DNA of 59,892 bases from JBHIKY01 sp042139015. GTDB taxonomy: Bacteria; Bacillota; Bacilli; Bacillales; Marinococcaceae. The DNA lies in the NCBI RefSeq assembly GCF_042139015.1, contig NZ_JBHIKY010000024.1, forward strand, positions 1 to 59,892, read 5' to 3'. Shown piece by piece: positions 8,276-16,994 of the stretch (the stretch's first letter is position 1; every line of letters begins with the position of its first letter). The translations under genes and the position numbers were made by a program. Under the pieces are notes generated by a model. It was not told the DNA's origin. It saw only the letters and a program-made list of their open reading frames with translations, and ran no database searches.

Positions 8276-8965
8276 TTATATACTCAAATAACGATTCACT
8301 TCTTTTTCAATAATTTCCGGACCTTCAAACACAATTCTGCCCCGGTCCATGACGTAAAAGTAATCTCCCACTTCTCTGGCAAAGGAAATGTTCTGCTCCA
8401 CGAGAATCATCGAAGTATCCGTAGTTTCCTTTATATTTAAAATTACGTCCTGAATGTCCTGGACGATGTTGGGCTGGATGCCTTCGGCAGGCTCATCAAG
8501 CAATAACAGGGCTGGTTCAGCGACGAGCGCCCGGCCGATCGCGAGCTGCTGCTGCTGGCCTCCGCTCAGATCGCCTCCATTCCTATTTTTCATCTCCTTT
8601 AAAATCGGAAAGTATTTATAAATTCGGGCGAGCACATCGCTGCTGCGTTTTTTTCCTGCTTCAAACCCAAGAATTAAATTTTCATATACAGTAAGGTTAG
8701 AGAATATTTCTCTGCCCTGTGGGACGTAGCCCATTCCTTTTTTTGCCCGGACAAAAGGAGCGGAGCGGGTGACGTCTTTTTCATCATATACAATTTCTCC
8801 ATTCGAGGTCTTCAGTACACCAATGATAGTTTTAATAAGCGTAGATTTTCCAACGCCGTTCCGTCCAAGAATGCAGACTACTTTGCCATTTTTAACATGA
8901 AGCGAGATATCTTTGAGAACAAGGCTTTCTCCATAGCCTGCGTCAAGCTGATGAAGTTGCAGCAT
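8276..8965 (-). CDS. urtE: Urea ABC transporter ATP-binding protein UrtE
   Basis: A 229-residue cytosolic ABC ATPase of the branched-chain amino acid/urea (LivF-like) class. Walker A GRNGVGKST is at 34-42, the signature LSGGQ at 133-137, Walker B LLLLDEP at 153-159, and the switch His in ILVEQN context follows. The ATG at 8965 is preceded by AAAGGAGGAAAA and overlaps the end of urtD by 23 bp. A longer frame extends back to 9115 inside urtD and is not used. It is the last gene of the urtABCDE operon, which lies divergent to the urease operon, so the substrate is taken to be urea rather than branched-chain amino acids. Confidence 0.9.
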   Translation of the reverse strand: MLQLHQLDAGYGESLVLKDISLHVKNGKVVCILGRNGVGKSTLIKTIIGVLKTSNGEIVYDEKDVTRSAPFVRAKKGMGYVPQGREIFSNLTVYENLILGFEAGKKRSSDVLARIYKYFPILKEMKNRNGGDLSGGQQQQLAIGRALVAEPALLLLDEPAEGIQPNIVQDIQDVILNIKETTDTSMILVEQNISFAREVGDYFYVMDRGRIVFEGPEIIEKEVNRYLSI

Positions 8966-9752
8966 TTTTTTCCTCCTTTGTTTTTCCAAGATAAACCTCT
9001 CTGACCTGCTTATTTTTCTGTACCTCCTCCATGCTTCCCTCTGACAATAGTCTGCCTTCGTGCATAACTGTAACTCGTTCTGCGTATTTGCGGACGAAGT
9101 CCATATCATGCTCAACCACGATGATGGAACAGCTTTCTTTTAACGTGTGAAGCAGCTTACCGGTAGTTTCCTCTTCTTCTTCGGTCATACCTGCAATCGG
9201 CTCATCGAGCAGCAGCAGTTCCGGCTCCTGCATCATAACCATGCCGATTTCGAGCCATTGCTTCTGACCGTGAGAAAGGAAACTAGCCTTGATGTGCTGC
9301 TGATCCTTCAGTCCAATCGTCTGGAGCTGCCCTTCAATTTTTTCCCGGTCTGTTGAGGTGAGACGGGCCAGCAGCATCGAAAATACACTTTTCTTTTGAT
9401 TCATCGAAATCTCAAGATTTTGATAGACACTTAAATTAGGGAACACAGAAGGAGTTTGAAACTTTCGGCCGATTCCATTTCTTGCGATTTCGAATTCCTT
9501 CATTCGTTTTAAATGGTGGGTACCGTTGAAGACAGCTTGTCCATCTGCCATTTTTGTGAGGCCGCAGAGTACATCCAGAAACGTCGTTTTTCCCGCACCA
9601 TTTGGACCGATAAGAAAATGAACCTCCCGCTCTTTTACGGAAAAAGAGAAGCGGTCGAGCGCTTTGAATTCACCGAATTTGACGAGAACGTCTTCACACT
9701 GCAGTATTCTTTTTGTCTTCTTCTCCTGTTTCTTCGTCTTTGGCTCTGACAT
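8943..9752 (-). CDS. urtD: Urea ABC transporter ATP-binding protein UrtD
   Basis: A 269-residue ABC ATPase of the LivG-like class. Walker A GPNGAGKTT is at 49-57, the signature LSHGQKQ at 159-165 (His replaces the usual first Gly, as is common in UrtD), Walker B LLLLDEP at 179-185, and VVEHDMDF follows. The N-terminus starts with a lysine-rich stretch (residues 5-14). Its start overlaps the end of urtC by 59 bp and its end overlaps urtE, so translation is probably coupled. It pairs with UrtE to power the UrtBC channel. Confidence 0.9.
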   Translation of the reverse strand: MSEPKTKKQEKKTKRILQCEDVLVKFGEFKALDRFSFSVKEREVHFLIGPNGAGKTTFLDVLCGLTKMADGQAVFNGTHHLKRMKEFEIARNGIGRKFQTPSVFPNLSVYQNLEISMNQKKSVFSMLLARLTSTDREKIEGQLQTIGLKDQQHIKASFLSHGQKQWLEIGMVMMQEPELLLLDEPIAGMTEEEEETTGKLLHTLKESCSIIVVEHDMDFVRKYAERVTVMHEGRLLSEGSMEEVQKNKQVREVYLGKTKEEKNAATSSA

Positions 9753-10794
9753 GTGATCTGCCCCATTTCTGTTTTATTTTTGTACCGATGGACATTAAAC
9801 CTCCGGGAAGAAACACCACGACAATAATGAAGACTGCCCCAATCAAGAATAACCAGAAATCAGGATAGGTCTGGCTAAAGAAGGTTTTCCCAGAATTTGC
9901 AAGCAACGCGCCGAAAATTGGTCCTAACAGAGTGCCGCGTCCGCCGATAGCCACCCATAAAATCATCTCGATGGAAGGAACGATATCAATCATAGATGGT
10001 GAAATGATGCCTACTTGAAGCACAAACAGCATACCAGCAAGTCCGGCGATTCCCGCTGACAGAGTGAAAATAAATATTTTGTAGTACGCTGTGTTATACC
10101 CTGAAAAGCGGAGCCGGTTTTCTCCATCGCGAATGGCGACTAAGACATTTCCGAATCGGCTGTTCACTAGACGGCAGCTTAACCAGAAGATGAGTCCCAG
10201 AAATGCAAGTGTCACAAAATAAAGGATTGTTACTGTAAACGGACTTGCTAAAGAAAATCCAAACACTGTGCGAAAGCCGGTAAGTCCGTTGGATCCGCCC
10301 GTTACATTCTGCTGGCTGACAATCAGAGTTACAGTAACGATGACCAGGGCCTGAGTGAGAATGGTGAAATAAACACCTCTGATACGGTTGCGGAATGTAA
10401 AAAATCCTATCAGAAAAGCGAGTGCCATTGGAAAGAGTATGCCGAGCGGGACGGCTGCAAACGGAGAGGAAAGAATGCTCCAGATAAAAGGAAGCTCCGT
10501 AACTCCGTTCCACACCATAAAATCAGGCAGGCCGCCGCCGGAGGACTCCATCGTGACATACATGGCCATGACATAGGCGCCGATCCCGAAGAAGATACCG
10601 TGACCGAGACTCAGTACGCCGGCATATCCCCAAAGCAGGTTAAGGCCAATGACAAGTATCGCGAAAGATAAATAACGCCCGAGCAGATTGGTATGAAAAT
10701 CTGATAAAAAAAGAGGCAGTATCAGCAATACGAGAAACATAATAATGAAAATGTTTTTCTGAGAGCCTGCAATACGTTTAAGTGCAGATGACAT
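9694..10794 (-). CDS. urtC: Urea ABC transporter permease UrtC
   Basis: A 366-residue integral membrane protein of the LivM class, with roughly ten hydrophobic spans. The conserved GLNLLWGYAGVLSLGHGIFFGIGAYVMA region near residues 50-80 and the WVAIGGRGTLLGPIFGALLAN region near 275-300 are typical. The C-terminus is charged (KIKQKWGRSHVRAKDEETGEE). It lies 20 bp after urtB and overlaps urtD. Confidence 0.9.
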   Translation of the reverse strand: MSSALKRIAGSQKNIFIIMFLVLLILPLFLSDFHTNLLGRYLSFAILVIGLNLLWGYAGVLSLGHGIFFGIGAYVMAMYVTMESSGGGLPDFMVWNGVTELPFIWSILSSPFAAVPLGILFPMALAFLIGFFTFRNRIRGVYFTILTQALVIVTVTLIVSQQNVTGGSNGLTGFRTVFGFSLASPFTVTILYFVTLAFLGLIFWLSCRLVNSRFGNVLVAIRDGENRLRFSGYNTAYYKIFIFTLSAGIAGLAGMLFVLQVGIISPSMIDIVPSIEMILWVAIGGRGTLLGPIFGALLANSGKTFFSQTYPDFWLFLIGAVFIIVVVFLPGGLMSIGTKIKQKWGRSHVRAKDEETGEEDKKNTAV

Positions 10795-10814
10795 AAGTTC
10801 ACCTCCTGATGATG

Positions 10815-11720
10815 TTAATCCAGTGCCCTTGTATTTAAAGAAAATAGACCGTTAGGGCGCCATTGCAGGAACAGTATAATCAAACCGAATATAAGAACCT
10901 TACCTAGAGAAGCATCGGTCCAATATTCAAATACAGTATTAAAGACTCCGATACCGAGAGCTCCCAGAATGGTGCCTGAAAGCATGCCGACTCCACCAAC
11001 AACAACTACCATAAAGGCATCAATAATATAATGCATGCCGATAGAAGGTCCGATCGGGCCGATGAGTGTCAGTGCCATTCCGGCAATTCCTGCAAACCCT
11101 GAACCGATAGCAAAGGTCACTGTGTCTACTTTTCTAGTGGAAATACCGACGCAGGAGGCCATGTTACGATTTTGCATGACGGCCCTAATACGGCGTCCGT
11201 TCGAAGTTTTGAAAAAGTAAAAGAACAAAGCGAGAGCACAAAGGGTCACCAGCGCTAAAATAAACAGGCGGGTATTCGGAAGGGTCACTCCGAAAATAGA
11301 TAATCCACCAGATAAGAAGGATGGACTGGAGACACCTACATTTGAAGCGCCGAAAATCATTCGGGCACTTTGCTGAAGGATCAGCCCGGCTCCAAAAGTG
11401 GCAAGCAGACTGTCGAGAGGTCTCCCGTACAAATGCCGGATGACTGTGAATTCCAGCAGCATCCCGACTCCGGCAGCAACAAGAAAGGCTACAGGGAGTG
11501 CAATAAGAAAATACCAGTCAAATAAGGCTGGGAAATGAGCAGCGAAAATGTTCTGAACGACATAGGTAGCGTAAGCGCCGATCATAATCAGCTCGCCGTG
11601 AGCCATATTAATTACATTCATTAATCCGAAGGTAATGGCGAGTCCGAGAGCAATTAATAATAAAATTGACCCAAGGCTTGCCCCGTTAAATAATTGCAAA
11701 ATCAAAATGTCCACATGCAA
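10815..11720 (-). CDS. urtB: Urea ABC transporter permease UrtB
   Basis: A 301-residue membrane protein of the LivH class with about eight spans. GLAITFGLMNVINMAHGELIMIGAYATY near the N-terminus and GGVGMLSGTILGALGIG near the C-terminus are family landmarks. It forms the translocation channel with UrtC. The 63-bp gap to urtA holds a short hairpin that may raise the ratio of binding protein to permease. Confidence 0.9.
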   Translation of the reverse strand: MHVDILILQLFNGASLGSILLLIALGLAITFGLMNVINMAHGELIMIGAYATYVVQNIFAAHFPALFDWYFLIALPVAFLVAAGVGMLLEFTVIRHLYGRPLDSLLATFGAGLILQQSARMIFGASNVGVSSPSFLSGGLSIFGVTLPNTRLFILALVTLCALALFFYFFKTSNGRRIRAVMQNRNMASCVGISTRKVDTVTFAIGSGFAGIAGMALTLIGPIGPSIGMHYIIDAFMVVVVGGVGMLSGTILGALGIGVFNTVFEYWTDASLGKVLIFGLIILFLQWRPNGLFSLNTRALD

Positions 11721-11742
11721 TCGCTCCTTTTGGAAATAAGAC

Positions 11743-11773
11743 AGAGATGCCTCAGAAAATCTAAGACATCTCT
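11743..11773 (-). terminator. Intercistronic hairpin between urtA and urtB (possible partial terminator)
   Basis: On the minus strand, AGAGATG (complement of 11767-11773) and CATCTCT (complement of 11743-11749) form a 7-bp stem, with additional imperfect pairing inside. There is no strong T run, so it more likely acts as a processing or stabilising structure than as a full stop. Confidence 0.4.
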
Positions 11774-11783
11774 CCCATAGATG

Positions 11784-13118
11784 CTACGATTCTTCTTCTA
11801 CGATTTCACTTAATCCTGTCGCCCAGTCATACGCGTCTAAATATGGATCCGGCTCGATCGGTTCGCCGGAGTCCCAGACTTCTTCGAACTGCCCATCTTC
11901 CTGAATTTCCCCAATACGAACGGTCTTGGAGACATGCTGGTTATCACCGTCAATCTCAACCGGACCTCCAGGGGCATCCATGGAAATACCGTCTGCAGCT
12001 TCCTTAACCGCCTCCACGTCTGTGCTCCCAGCTTCCTCGACGGCCTTTGCCCAAAGGTGAACCATAAAGTAGCCGGCTTCAATCGGGTCTCCAGTTACCC
12101 GGTCATCTCCATATGCCTCCTTAAAAGAGGAAACAAATTCTTCATTTTCTGGGGTGTCGGTGCTCTGGTAATAGTTCCAGCTGGCATAATGACCTGCCGA
12201 TACATCAGCCCCTATACCGCGGACTTCTTCTTCCGCAACACTCACCGACATTACCGTTACATCCTCGGAAGTAAGACCTGCATCTGAGAGCTGTTTAAAA
12301 AATGCCACATTACTGTCCCCATTTAATGTGTTGAAAATAACCTCTGGTTCTTCACTTTTAATTTTTGAAATAATTGTATTGAAATCAGTATGGCCGAGCG
12401 GAGTGTACTCCTCGTCGACAACGGTGCCGCCTTCATCATCCAACTGGGAAGAGATCACCTGATTGGCAAGGCGTGGAAACACATAATCAGAACCCAACAG
12501 GAAAAAATCATCGCCTTTGTTCTCCAGGAGCCAGTCTACTGCCGGGACTATCTGCTGGTTAGGAGCAGCACCCGCATAAAAAATATTAGGAGATGATTCC
12601 ATCCCTTCATACTGTACGGGATAGAAAAGCAGGCCATTATTATCCTCGACAACCGGCAGCATCGCTTTCCGGCTTGATGATGTCCAGCCGCCGAAAATGA
12701 CAGGTACATCATCCTGCTGCAGGAGCTTGGATGCTTTTTCCGAAAAGGTCGGTTCATCGGAGGCTCCGTCTTCTACAATCGGAACAAGTTCTTTACCGAG
12801 TACCCCTCCGGCTTCATTTATTTCTTCAATCGCCAGGAGTTCTGCATCCCGTACGGAGGTTTCACTCATTGCCATCGTTCCGCTTAAGGAATGAAGAATT
12901 CCTACTGGAATTTGTTCTTCTTCGTCTACTTCTACTTCTTCAGATTCTACTTCCCCCTCTGTTCCTTCTTCCTCCTCGGCAGCTCCAGTTGCTCCGGTAC
13001 TGGAATCTGTATCTGGAGCGGATTCATCAGCAGCCCCTTCCGAGCATGCGCTTAAAAAAAGCACACACGCGGCTGCAGATATAGAATGAATGATAGATCT
13101 TCGGAATGAATATGTCAT
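11784..13118 (-). CDS. urtA: Urea ABC transporter substrate-binding lipoprotein UrtA
   Basis: An exported binding protein of 444 residues. A basic N-terminus and hydrophobic helix end in the lipobox L-S-A-C, with the lipidated cysteine at 25. Residues 30-68 are a long acid-rich linker, followed by the type I binding-protein fold (IPVGILHSLSGTMAMSETSVRDAE), which matches the UrtA/FmdD group. GGWTSSSRKAMLPVVE and the Y-P-V-Q-YEG motif are typical of urea binders. Its expression is probably under TnrA or GlnR control through sites in the 273-bp divergent region. GGGGAAGCAA precedes the ATG. The acidic linker fits an organism that exposes its lipoproteins to high salt or pH. Confidence 0.9.
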   Translation of the reverse strand: MTYSFRRSIIHSISAAACVLFLSACSEGAADESAPDTDSSTGATGAAEEEEGTEGEVESEEVEVDEEEQIPVGILHSLSGTMAMSETSVRDAELLAIEEINEAGGVLGKELVPIVEDGASDEPTFSEKASKLLQQDDVPVIFGGWTSSSRKAMLPVVEDNNGLLFYPVQYEGMESSPNIFYAGAAPNQQIVPAVDWLLENKGDDFFLLGSDYVFPRLANQVISSQLDDEGGTVVDEEYTPLGHTDFNTIISKIKSEEPEVIFNTLNGDSNVAFFKQLSDAGLTSEDVTVMSVSVAEEEVRGIGADVSAGHYASWNYYQSTDTPENEEFVSSFKEAYGDDRVTGDPIEAGYFMVHLWAKAVEEAGSTDVEAVKEAADGISMDAPGGPVEIDGDNQHVSKTVRIGEIQEDGQFEEVWDSGEPIEPDPYLDAYDWATGLSEIVEEES

Positions 13119-13183
13119 TTGCTTCCCCCTAAAGTAAGTATGTCATTTAAGCTAACACACCAGGAGGATTGTTTCAGTATGTC

Positions 13184-13200
13184 TGTTAGATTTACTGACT
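13184..13200. promoter_or_regulatory. TnrA/GlnR-like site near urtA (one mismatch)
   Basis: TGTTAGATTTACTGACT fits the known consensus TGTNA-N7-TNACA except for the last base. It lies 66-82 bp upstream of the urtA start, on the urtA side of the divergent region. Nitrogen control of urt is inferred. Confidence 0.45.
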
Positions 13201-13297
13201 TAATAAAACCTAATTTTCGAACAATTTCATTATTATATGTTATTGAAATTTCTATACGAAATTCATAATAGAAAGACAAGTGTCTACAAGGAAAGGA

Positions 13298-13332
13298 TGT
13301 TAGATTATCTATCGAAAATATAGATACTAACA
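13298..13332. promoter_or_regulatory. 35-bp inverted repeat in the urt-ure divergent region
   Basis: TGTTAGATTATCTAT (13298-13312) and ATAGATACTAACA (13320-13332) pair almost completely, with one extra base pair of length in the left arm. It lies just upstream of the TnrA/GlnR-like box of ureA. It may be an operator for a second regulator, or extended TnrA/GlnR half-sites; the outer TGTTA...TAACA halves resemble TnrA half-sites with a wrong spacing. Confidence 0.45.
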
Positions 13333-13337
13333 TTTTG

Positions 13338-13354
13338 TGTGAGCTATACTTACA
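13338..13354. promoter_or_regulatory. TnrA/GlnR box upstream of ureA
   Basis: TGTGAGCTATACTTACA matches the consensus TGTNA-N7-TNACA at every fixed base. TATACT inside it (13345-13350) is a good -10 box. A site overlapping -10 would repress (GlnR-like mode, or TnrA as repressor), whereas activation by TnrA usually needs a more upstream position. Confidence 0.65.
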
Positions 13355-13391
13355 TTGAGACTGAGATTTCTATAAAAGAAGAGGTGACCCG

Positions 13392-13694
13392 ATGAAACTT
13401 TCTCCGGTCGAACAGGAAAAGCTAATGACCTTTTTAGCAGGAGAGCTTGCACTAAAGCGCAAGGACCGCGGTGTAAAGCTTAATTATCCAGAAGCAATTG
13501 CCATCATCAGCTCCTATATCGCAGAAGGGGCGAGGGACGGCAAGTCTGTTGCAGACCTGATGAGCGAAGGGAAAGAAATTCTTTCAGAATCAGACGTAAT
13601 GGCAGGTGTGGCAGAGATGATAGATAACGTGCAGGTGGAAGCGACTTTCCCGGATGGAGTTAAGCTGGTCACGGTCCATCAGCCGATTCAATAA
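13392..13694 (+). CDS. ureA: Urease subunit gamma
   Basis: A 100-residue cytosolic structural subunit of urease, the usual length. It begins MKLSPVEQEKLMTFLAGELA and contains KLNYPEAIAIISSYIAEGARDG, both conserved. GAAGAGGTGACC precedes the ATG. It is the first gene of ureABCEFGD, which hydrolyses urea to ammonia and carbamate. Confidence 0.95.
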   Translation: MKLSPVEQEKLMTFLAGELALKRKDRGVKLNYPEAIAIISSYIAEGARDGKSVADLMSEGKEILSESDVMAGVAEMIDNVQVEATFPDGVKLVTVHQPIQ

Positions 13695-13718
13695 ATCTGT
13701 ATAAAGGAGGAAACCAGG

Positions 13719-14081
13719 ATGATCCCAGGTGAGTACCGACTGAAAAATGAGCCGATTGAATGTAATAAGGGACGCAGGATTTTGACGATCCGTGTGGCAA
13801 ATACCGGTGACCGTCCAATCCAGGTAGGGTCGCACTTTCATTTTCTTGAGGTGAACCGACATTTGTCTTTTGATCGAACGGCGACAGTGGGCATGAGGTT
13901 GAATATTGCCTCAGGTACCGCTGTGAGGTTTGAGCCTGGAGAGGAGAAGGAAGTAGAACTCACTGATCTTGCCGGCAGGCGGGAGGTTTTCGGTCTGAAC
14001 GCTCTGACACAGGGAACGGTGGATGATAAAGAAGCTCTAGTTCAGAGAGCGGCAGCCAAAGGCTTTAAAGGAGGAAGTTAA
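13719..14081 (+). CDS. ureB: Urease subunit beta
   Basis: A 120-residue structural subunit. MIPGEYRLKNEPIE, ANTGDRPIQVGSHFHFLEVN and GTAVRFEPGEEKEVELTDLAG are diagnostic. AAAGGAGG precedes the ATG. It lies 24 bp after ureA and 5 bp before ureC. Confidence 0.95.
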   Translation: MIPGEYRLKNEPIECNKGRRILTIRVANTGDRPIQVGSHFHFLEVNRHLSFDRTATVGMRLNIASGTAVRFEPGEEKEVELTDLAGRREVFGLNALTQGTVDDKEALVQRAAAKGFKGGS

Positions 14082-14086
14082 TTAAT

Positions 14087-15796
14087 ATGAAGCTTTCACG
14101 TAAGCAGTATGCTGGTTTATATGGCCCGACTGTCGGGGATCAGGTGCGGTTGGCTGATACGGAGCTCTGGGCAGAGGTGGAAAAGGATTACACGTCCTAT
14201 GGAGATGAGGCGAAATTCGGGGGCGGAAAAGTGTTGAGGGACGGTATGGGACAAAGCGGTACGGCGGATAGAGCAGACGGAGTCGTCGATCTCCTCATCA
14301 CGAATGCACTGATCATTGATCATTGGGGCATTGTAAAAGCGGATGTCGGAGTAAAGGACGGCAGGATTCATGCGATCGGAAAAGGAGGAAATCCGGGCAC
14401 GATGCAAGGAGTGGACCCCGAGCTGGTCTGCGGACCGTCGACGGAAGTTATTGCTGCAGAAGGCATGGTCTTGACGGCAGGCGGTATTGATGCTCATATT
14501 CATTTTATCAGTCCCCAGCAAATAGAGACAGCGACAGCATCTGGTATCACCACGATGCTTGGCGGAGGAACAGGACCTGCGACTGGAACGAATGCCACGA
14601 CATGCACACCTGGTGAATGGAACATCCACAGGATGCTCGAAGCAGCTGAGGCATTTCCGGTAAATTTAGGCTTTCTCGGAAAAGGTAACGGTTCTGCGCA
14701 GCGCCCGCTCGCAGAACAAATTGAAGCAGGCGCTATTGGATTAAAGCTTCATGAAGATTGGGGAACGACGCCGGCTGCAATTGATGCGTGTCTGAGTACA
14801 GCTGATGAGTATGACGTTCAGGTGGCGATTCATACGGATACCCTGAATGAAGCAGGTTTTGTTGAGGATACAATCAAGGCAATCGGTGACCGTGTCATTC
14901 ATACGTATCACACGGAAGGCGCGGGCGGCGGCCACGCTCCGGATATTATGAAGATAGCATCGCTGCCGAATATTTTACCTTCTTCTACTAATCCAACAAG
15001 ACCTTTTACAAAAAACACGATCGATGAGCATCTCGACATGCTGATGGTTTGTCATCACCTGGACCGAAACGTACCGGAAGACGTGGCATTTGCTGACTCG
15101 CGTATTCGCCCGGAAACGATCGGTGCCGAGGATATTTTGCATGATATGGGCCTCATCAGTATTATTTCCTCTGATTCTCAGGCAATGGGACGTGTCGGGG
15201 AAGTGATTATTAGAACATGGCAGACAGCAGATAAGATGAAAAAACAGCGCGGCTATTTAAAGGAAGACAGGGAAAATGATAATAATCGTATTAAGCGCTA
15301 CATAGCCAAATATACAATCAATCCAGCTGTGACACATGGCATCAGCCATGAAGCAGGGTCTGTGGAGACAGGAAAATGGGCAGATCTTGTCCTGTGGAAG
15401 CCCGCTTTTTTTGGGGTAAAGCCAGAAACAATCATCAAAGGAGGTCATATTTCCTACGCTCAGATGGGAGATCCCAATGCTTCGATTCCAACGCCGCAGC
15501 CTGTAATGCAGCGCCCGATGTTTGCAAGCTTCGGACGGGCCCGCTATTCAAGCACCATTACATTTCTTTCCCAAGCTGCTTTTGATAGGGGTATTCACCA
15601 CAGGCTTGGTCTTCAGAAGCGAGTGGTGCCGGTCCACTGCTGCCGCAAGATCGGGAAGAAAGATATGAAGCGTAATGACTGCATGGATGAAATAAGCATC
15701 AACCCGGAGACATATGAAGTAAAAGTAGCCGGCGAGAAAATTGGCTGTGAACCGTTTGAAGAAGTCGCCATGGCGCAGCGTTACTTTTTGTTTTAA
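14087..15796 (+). CDS. ureC: Urease subunit alpha (catalytic, nickel-binding)
   Basis: A 569-residue catalytic subunit. All active-site residues are present at the positions known from the Sporosarcina pasteurii enzyme: H137 and H139 (DAHIH), the lysine to be carbamylated K220 (GLKLHEDWG), H249 (AIHTD), H275 (TYHTEG), flap C322 and H323 (MVCHHLD) and D363 (SSDSQAMGRVGE). It binds two nickel ions, loaded by UreDEFG encoded downstream. AAAGGAGGAAG precedes the start. Confidence 0.97.
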   Translation: MKLSRKQYAGLYGPTVGDQVRLADTELWAEVEKDYTSYGDEAKFGGGKVLRDGMGQSGTADRADGVVDLLITNALIIDHWGIVKADVGVKDGRIHAIGKGGNPGTMQGVDPELVCGPSTEVIAAEGMVLTAGGIDAHIHFISPQQIETATASGITTMLGGGTGPATGTNATTCTPGEWNIHRMLEAAEAFPVNLGFLGKGNGSAQRPLAEQIEAGAIGLKLHEDWGTTPAAIDACLSTADEYDVQVAIHTDTLNEAGFVEDTIKAIGDRVIHTYHTEGAGGGHAPDIMKIASLPNILPSSTNPTRPFTKNTIDEHLDMLMVCHHLDRNVPEDVAFADSRIRPETIGAEDILHDMGLISIISSDSQAMGRVGEVIIRTWQTADKMKKQRGYLKEDRENDNNRIKRYIAKYTINPAVTHGISHEAGSVETGKWADLVLWKPAFFGVKPETIIKGGHISYAQMGDPNASIPTPQPVMQRPMFASFGRARYSSTITFLSQAAFDRGIHHRLGLQKRVVPVHCCRKIGKKDMKRNDCMDEISINPETYEVKVAGEKIGCEPFEEVAMAQRYFLF

Positions 15797-15818
15797 ATAG
15801 AAAAGGAGGGATCTGCAA

Positions 15819-16274
15819 TTGAAAATCACAAAGCCGGTAGGACGTATAAATCCTAAAGAATCCACAAAGAAAAAAAGAGAATGGCTTGAGCTTGAATGGG
15901 AGGAATTGAATAAGCGGATTCTCCGTAAGAACACCGACCAGGGAAGAGATATGGCTATCTCACTTGAGGATGGTATTGAGCTCTCCCCAGGGGATGTAAT
16001 TTTTGAAGACGAAGAAACAGAGGTTGTGGTAACGACGGTGCTCGAAGACGTGTTTGTGCTGGTGCCGGAGTCTATAGAAGAGATGGGGAAAGCAGCATTT
16101 GAGTTAGGCAACCGTCATACGCCGTGTTTAATTGAAAATGGAGAAATTATCGTGCGTTTCGATAAGCTTCTGCCGGATTTATTTATGGAAGTCGGTATTA
16201 CATTCTTCAAGGATCAGCGCAGATTTCATAAGCCATTTAAGTACAAAGGCCAACAACACGAACATGCCCACTAA
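15819..16274 (+). CDS. ureE: Urease accessory protein UreE (nickel chaperone)
   Basis: A 151-residue nickel-binding chaperone that passes nickel to the UreFGD complex. It starts with TTG at 15819 behind a perfect AAAGGAGGG. The C-terminal tail HEHAH is a short metal-binding motif, much shorter than the His-rich tail of Klebsiella UreE. NRHTPCLIE carries the conserved central His and Cys. Its last codons overlap the start of ureF by 11 bp. The separate His-rich lipoprotein at the end of the operon may compensate for the short tail. Confidence 0.92.
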   Translation: MKITKPVGRINPKESTKKKREWLELEWEELNKRILRKNTDQGRDMAISLEDGIELSPGDVIFEDEETEVVVTTVLEDVFVLVPESIEEMGKAAFELGNRHTPCLIENGEIIVRFDKLLPDLFMEVGITFFKDQRRFHKPFKYKGQQHEHAH

Positions 16275-16950
16275 CTTTCTTCAACTTATGCAACTGCATG
16301 ACTCCGCATTTCCCATTGGATCCTACACCCAGTCCTTTGGGATGGAGACATATATTCAAGCCGGCGTCCTTTATAATGAAGAAACACTAAAGCAGTTCTG
16401 CTTGTCTTATCTGCACGGAAATCTTGTCGGTGGTGATGGCTTAATCGTAAAAGAAGTCCATCGAGCAGCCTTAGAAAACGATTATGAACTTCTTGAAGAA
16501 GCCGGCGTCCTCTGCCATGCCTTGAAAATTCCAAAGGAGTCCCGCGAAGGCAGCATCTGGATGGGAAAACAATTCTTAAAAACTATCAGTGCGATGGATG
16601 AGTTGGGGCCAGGCCCCAGCATAAACCTTGATTTATCAAGTCGAAATATGTATTTTCATTATCCGGTTGTGTACGGGATGTATACAGCATTATCTAAGAT
16701 GGAGCTGAGTGCAGCACTGACGGCGTTCTTGTATTCCAGTGTTTCAGGGATGGTGCATAACGCGGTGCGTGCAGTGCCTCTCGGTCAGACATCTGGAGTC
16801 AAAACTATCTATCAATTGCTTCCGGAGTGTGAAAAGGCTGCAAAGAGAATTGATGAAAGGACACTCTCTGATGCCGGCAGCAGCACTGCAGGGCTGGAGC
16901 TTGCCTCCATGAAACATGAGCATCTGCGGGTCCGGCTGTTTATATCGTAA
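16264..16950 (+). CDS. ureF: Urease accessory protein UreF
   Basis: A 228-residue helical accessory protein that bridges UreD and UreG in nickel insertion. The N-terminal LQLHDSAFPIGSYTQSFGME motif is diagnostic, and GMVHNAVRAVPLGQT sits in the C-terminal half. The ATG at 16264 lies within the end of ureE, implying coupled translation; a longer frame from 16132 would run through ureE and is rejected. Confidence 0.92.
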   Translation: MPTNFLQLMQLHDSAFPIGSYTQSFGMETYIQAGVLYNEETLKQFCLSYLHGNLVGGDGLIVKEVHRAALENDYELLEEAGVLCHALKIPKESREGSIWMGKQFLKTISAMDELGPGPSINLDLSSRNMYFHYPVVYGMYTALSKMELSAALTAFLYSSVSGMVHNAVRAVPLGQTSGVKTIYQLLPECEKAAKRIDERTLSDAGSSTAGLELASMKHEHLRVRLFIS

Positions 16951-16994
16951 AATCAAAAGAATAATTCATGTAATCAAGAAAGGGGAATGCCCGT

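Noticed and set aside
14117..14629. 170-codon minus-strand frame, and similar long antisense frames in ureC and the aldehyde dehydrogenase (26622-27269)
   Set aside because: Shadows of strongly conserved coding sequence; Cys/His/Arg-rich composition typical of antisense translation.
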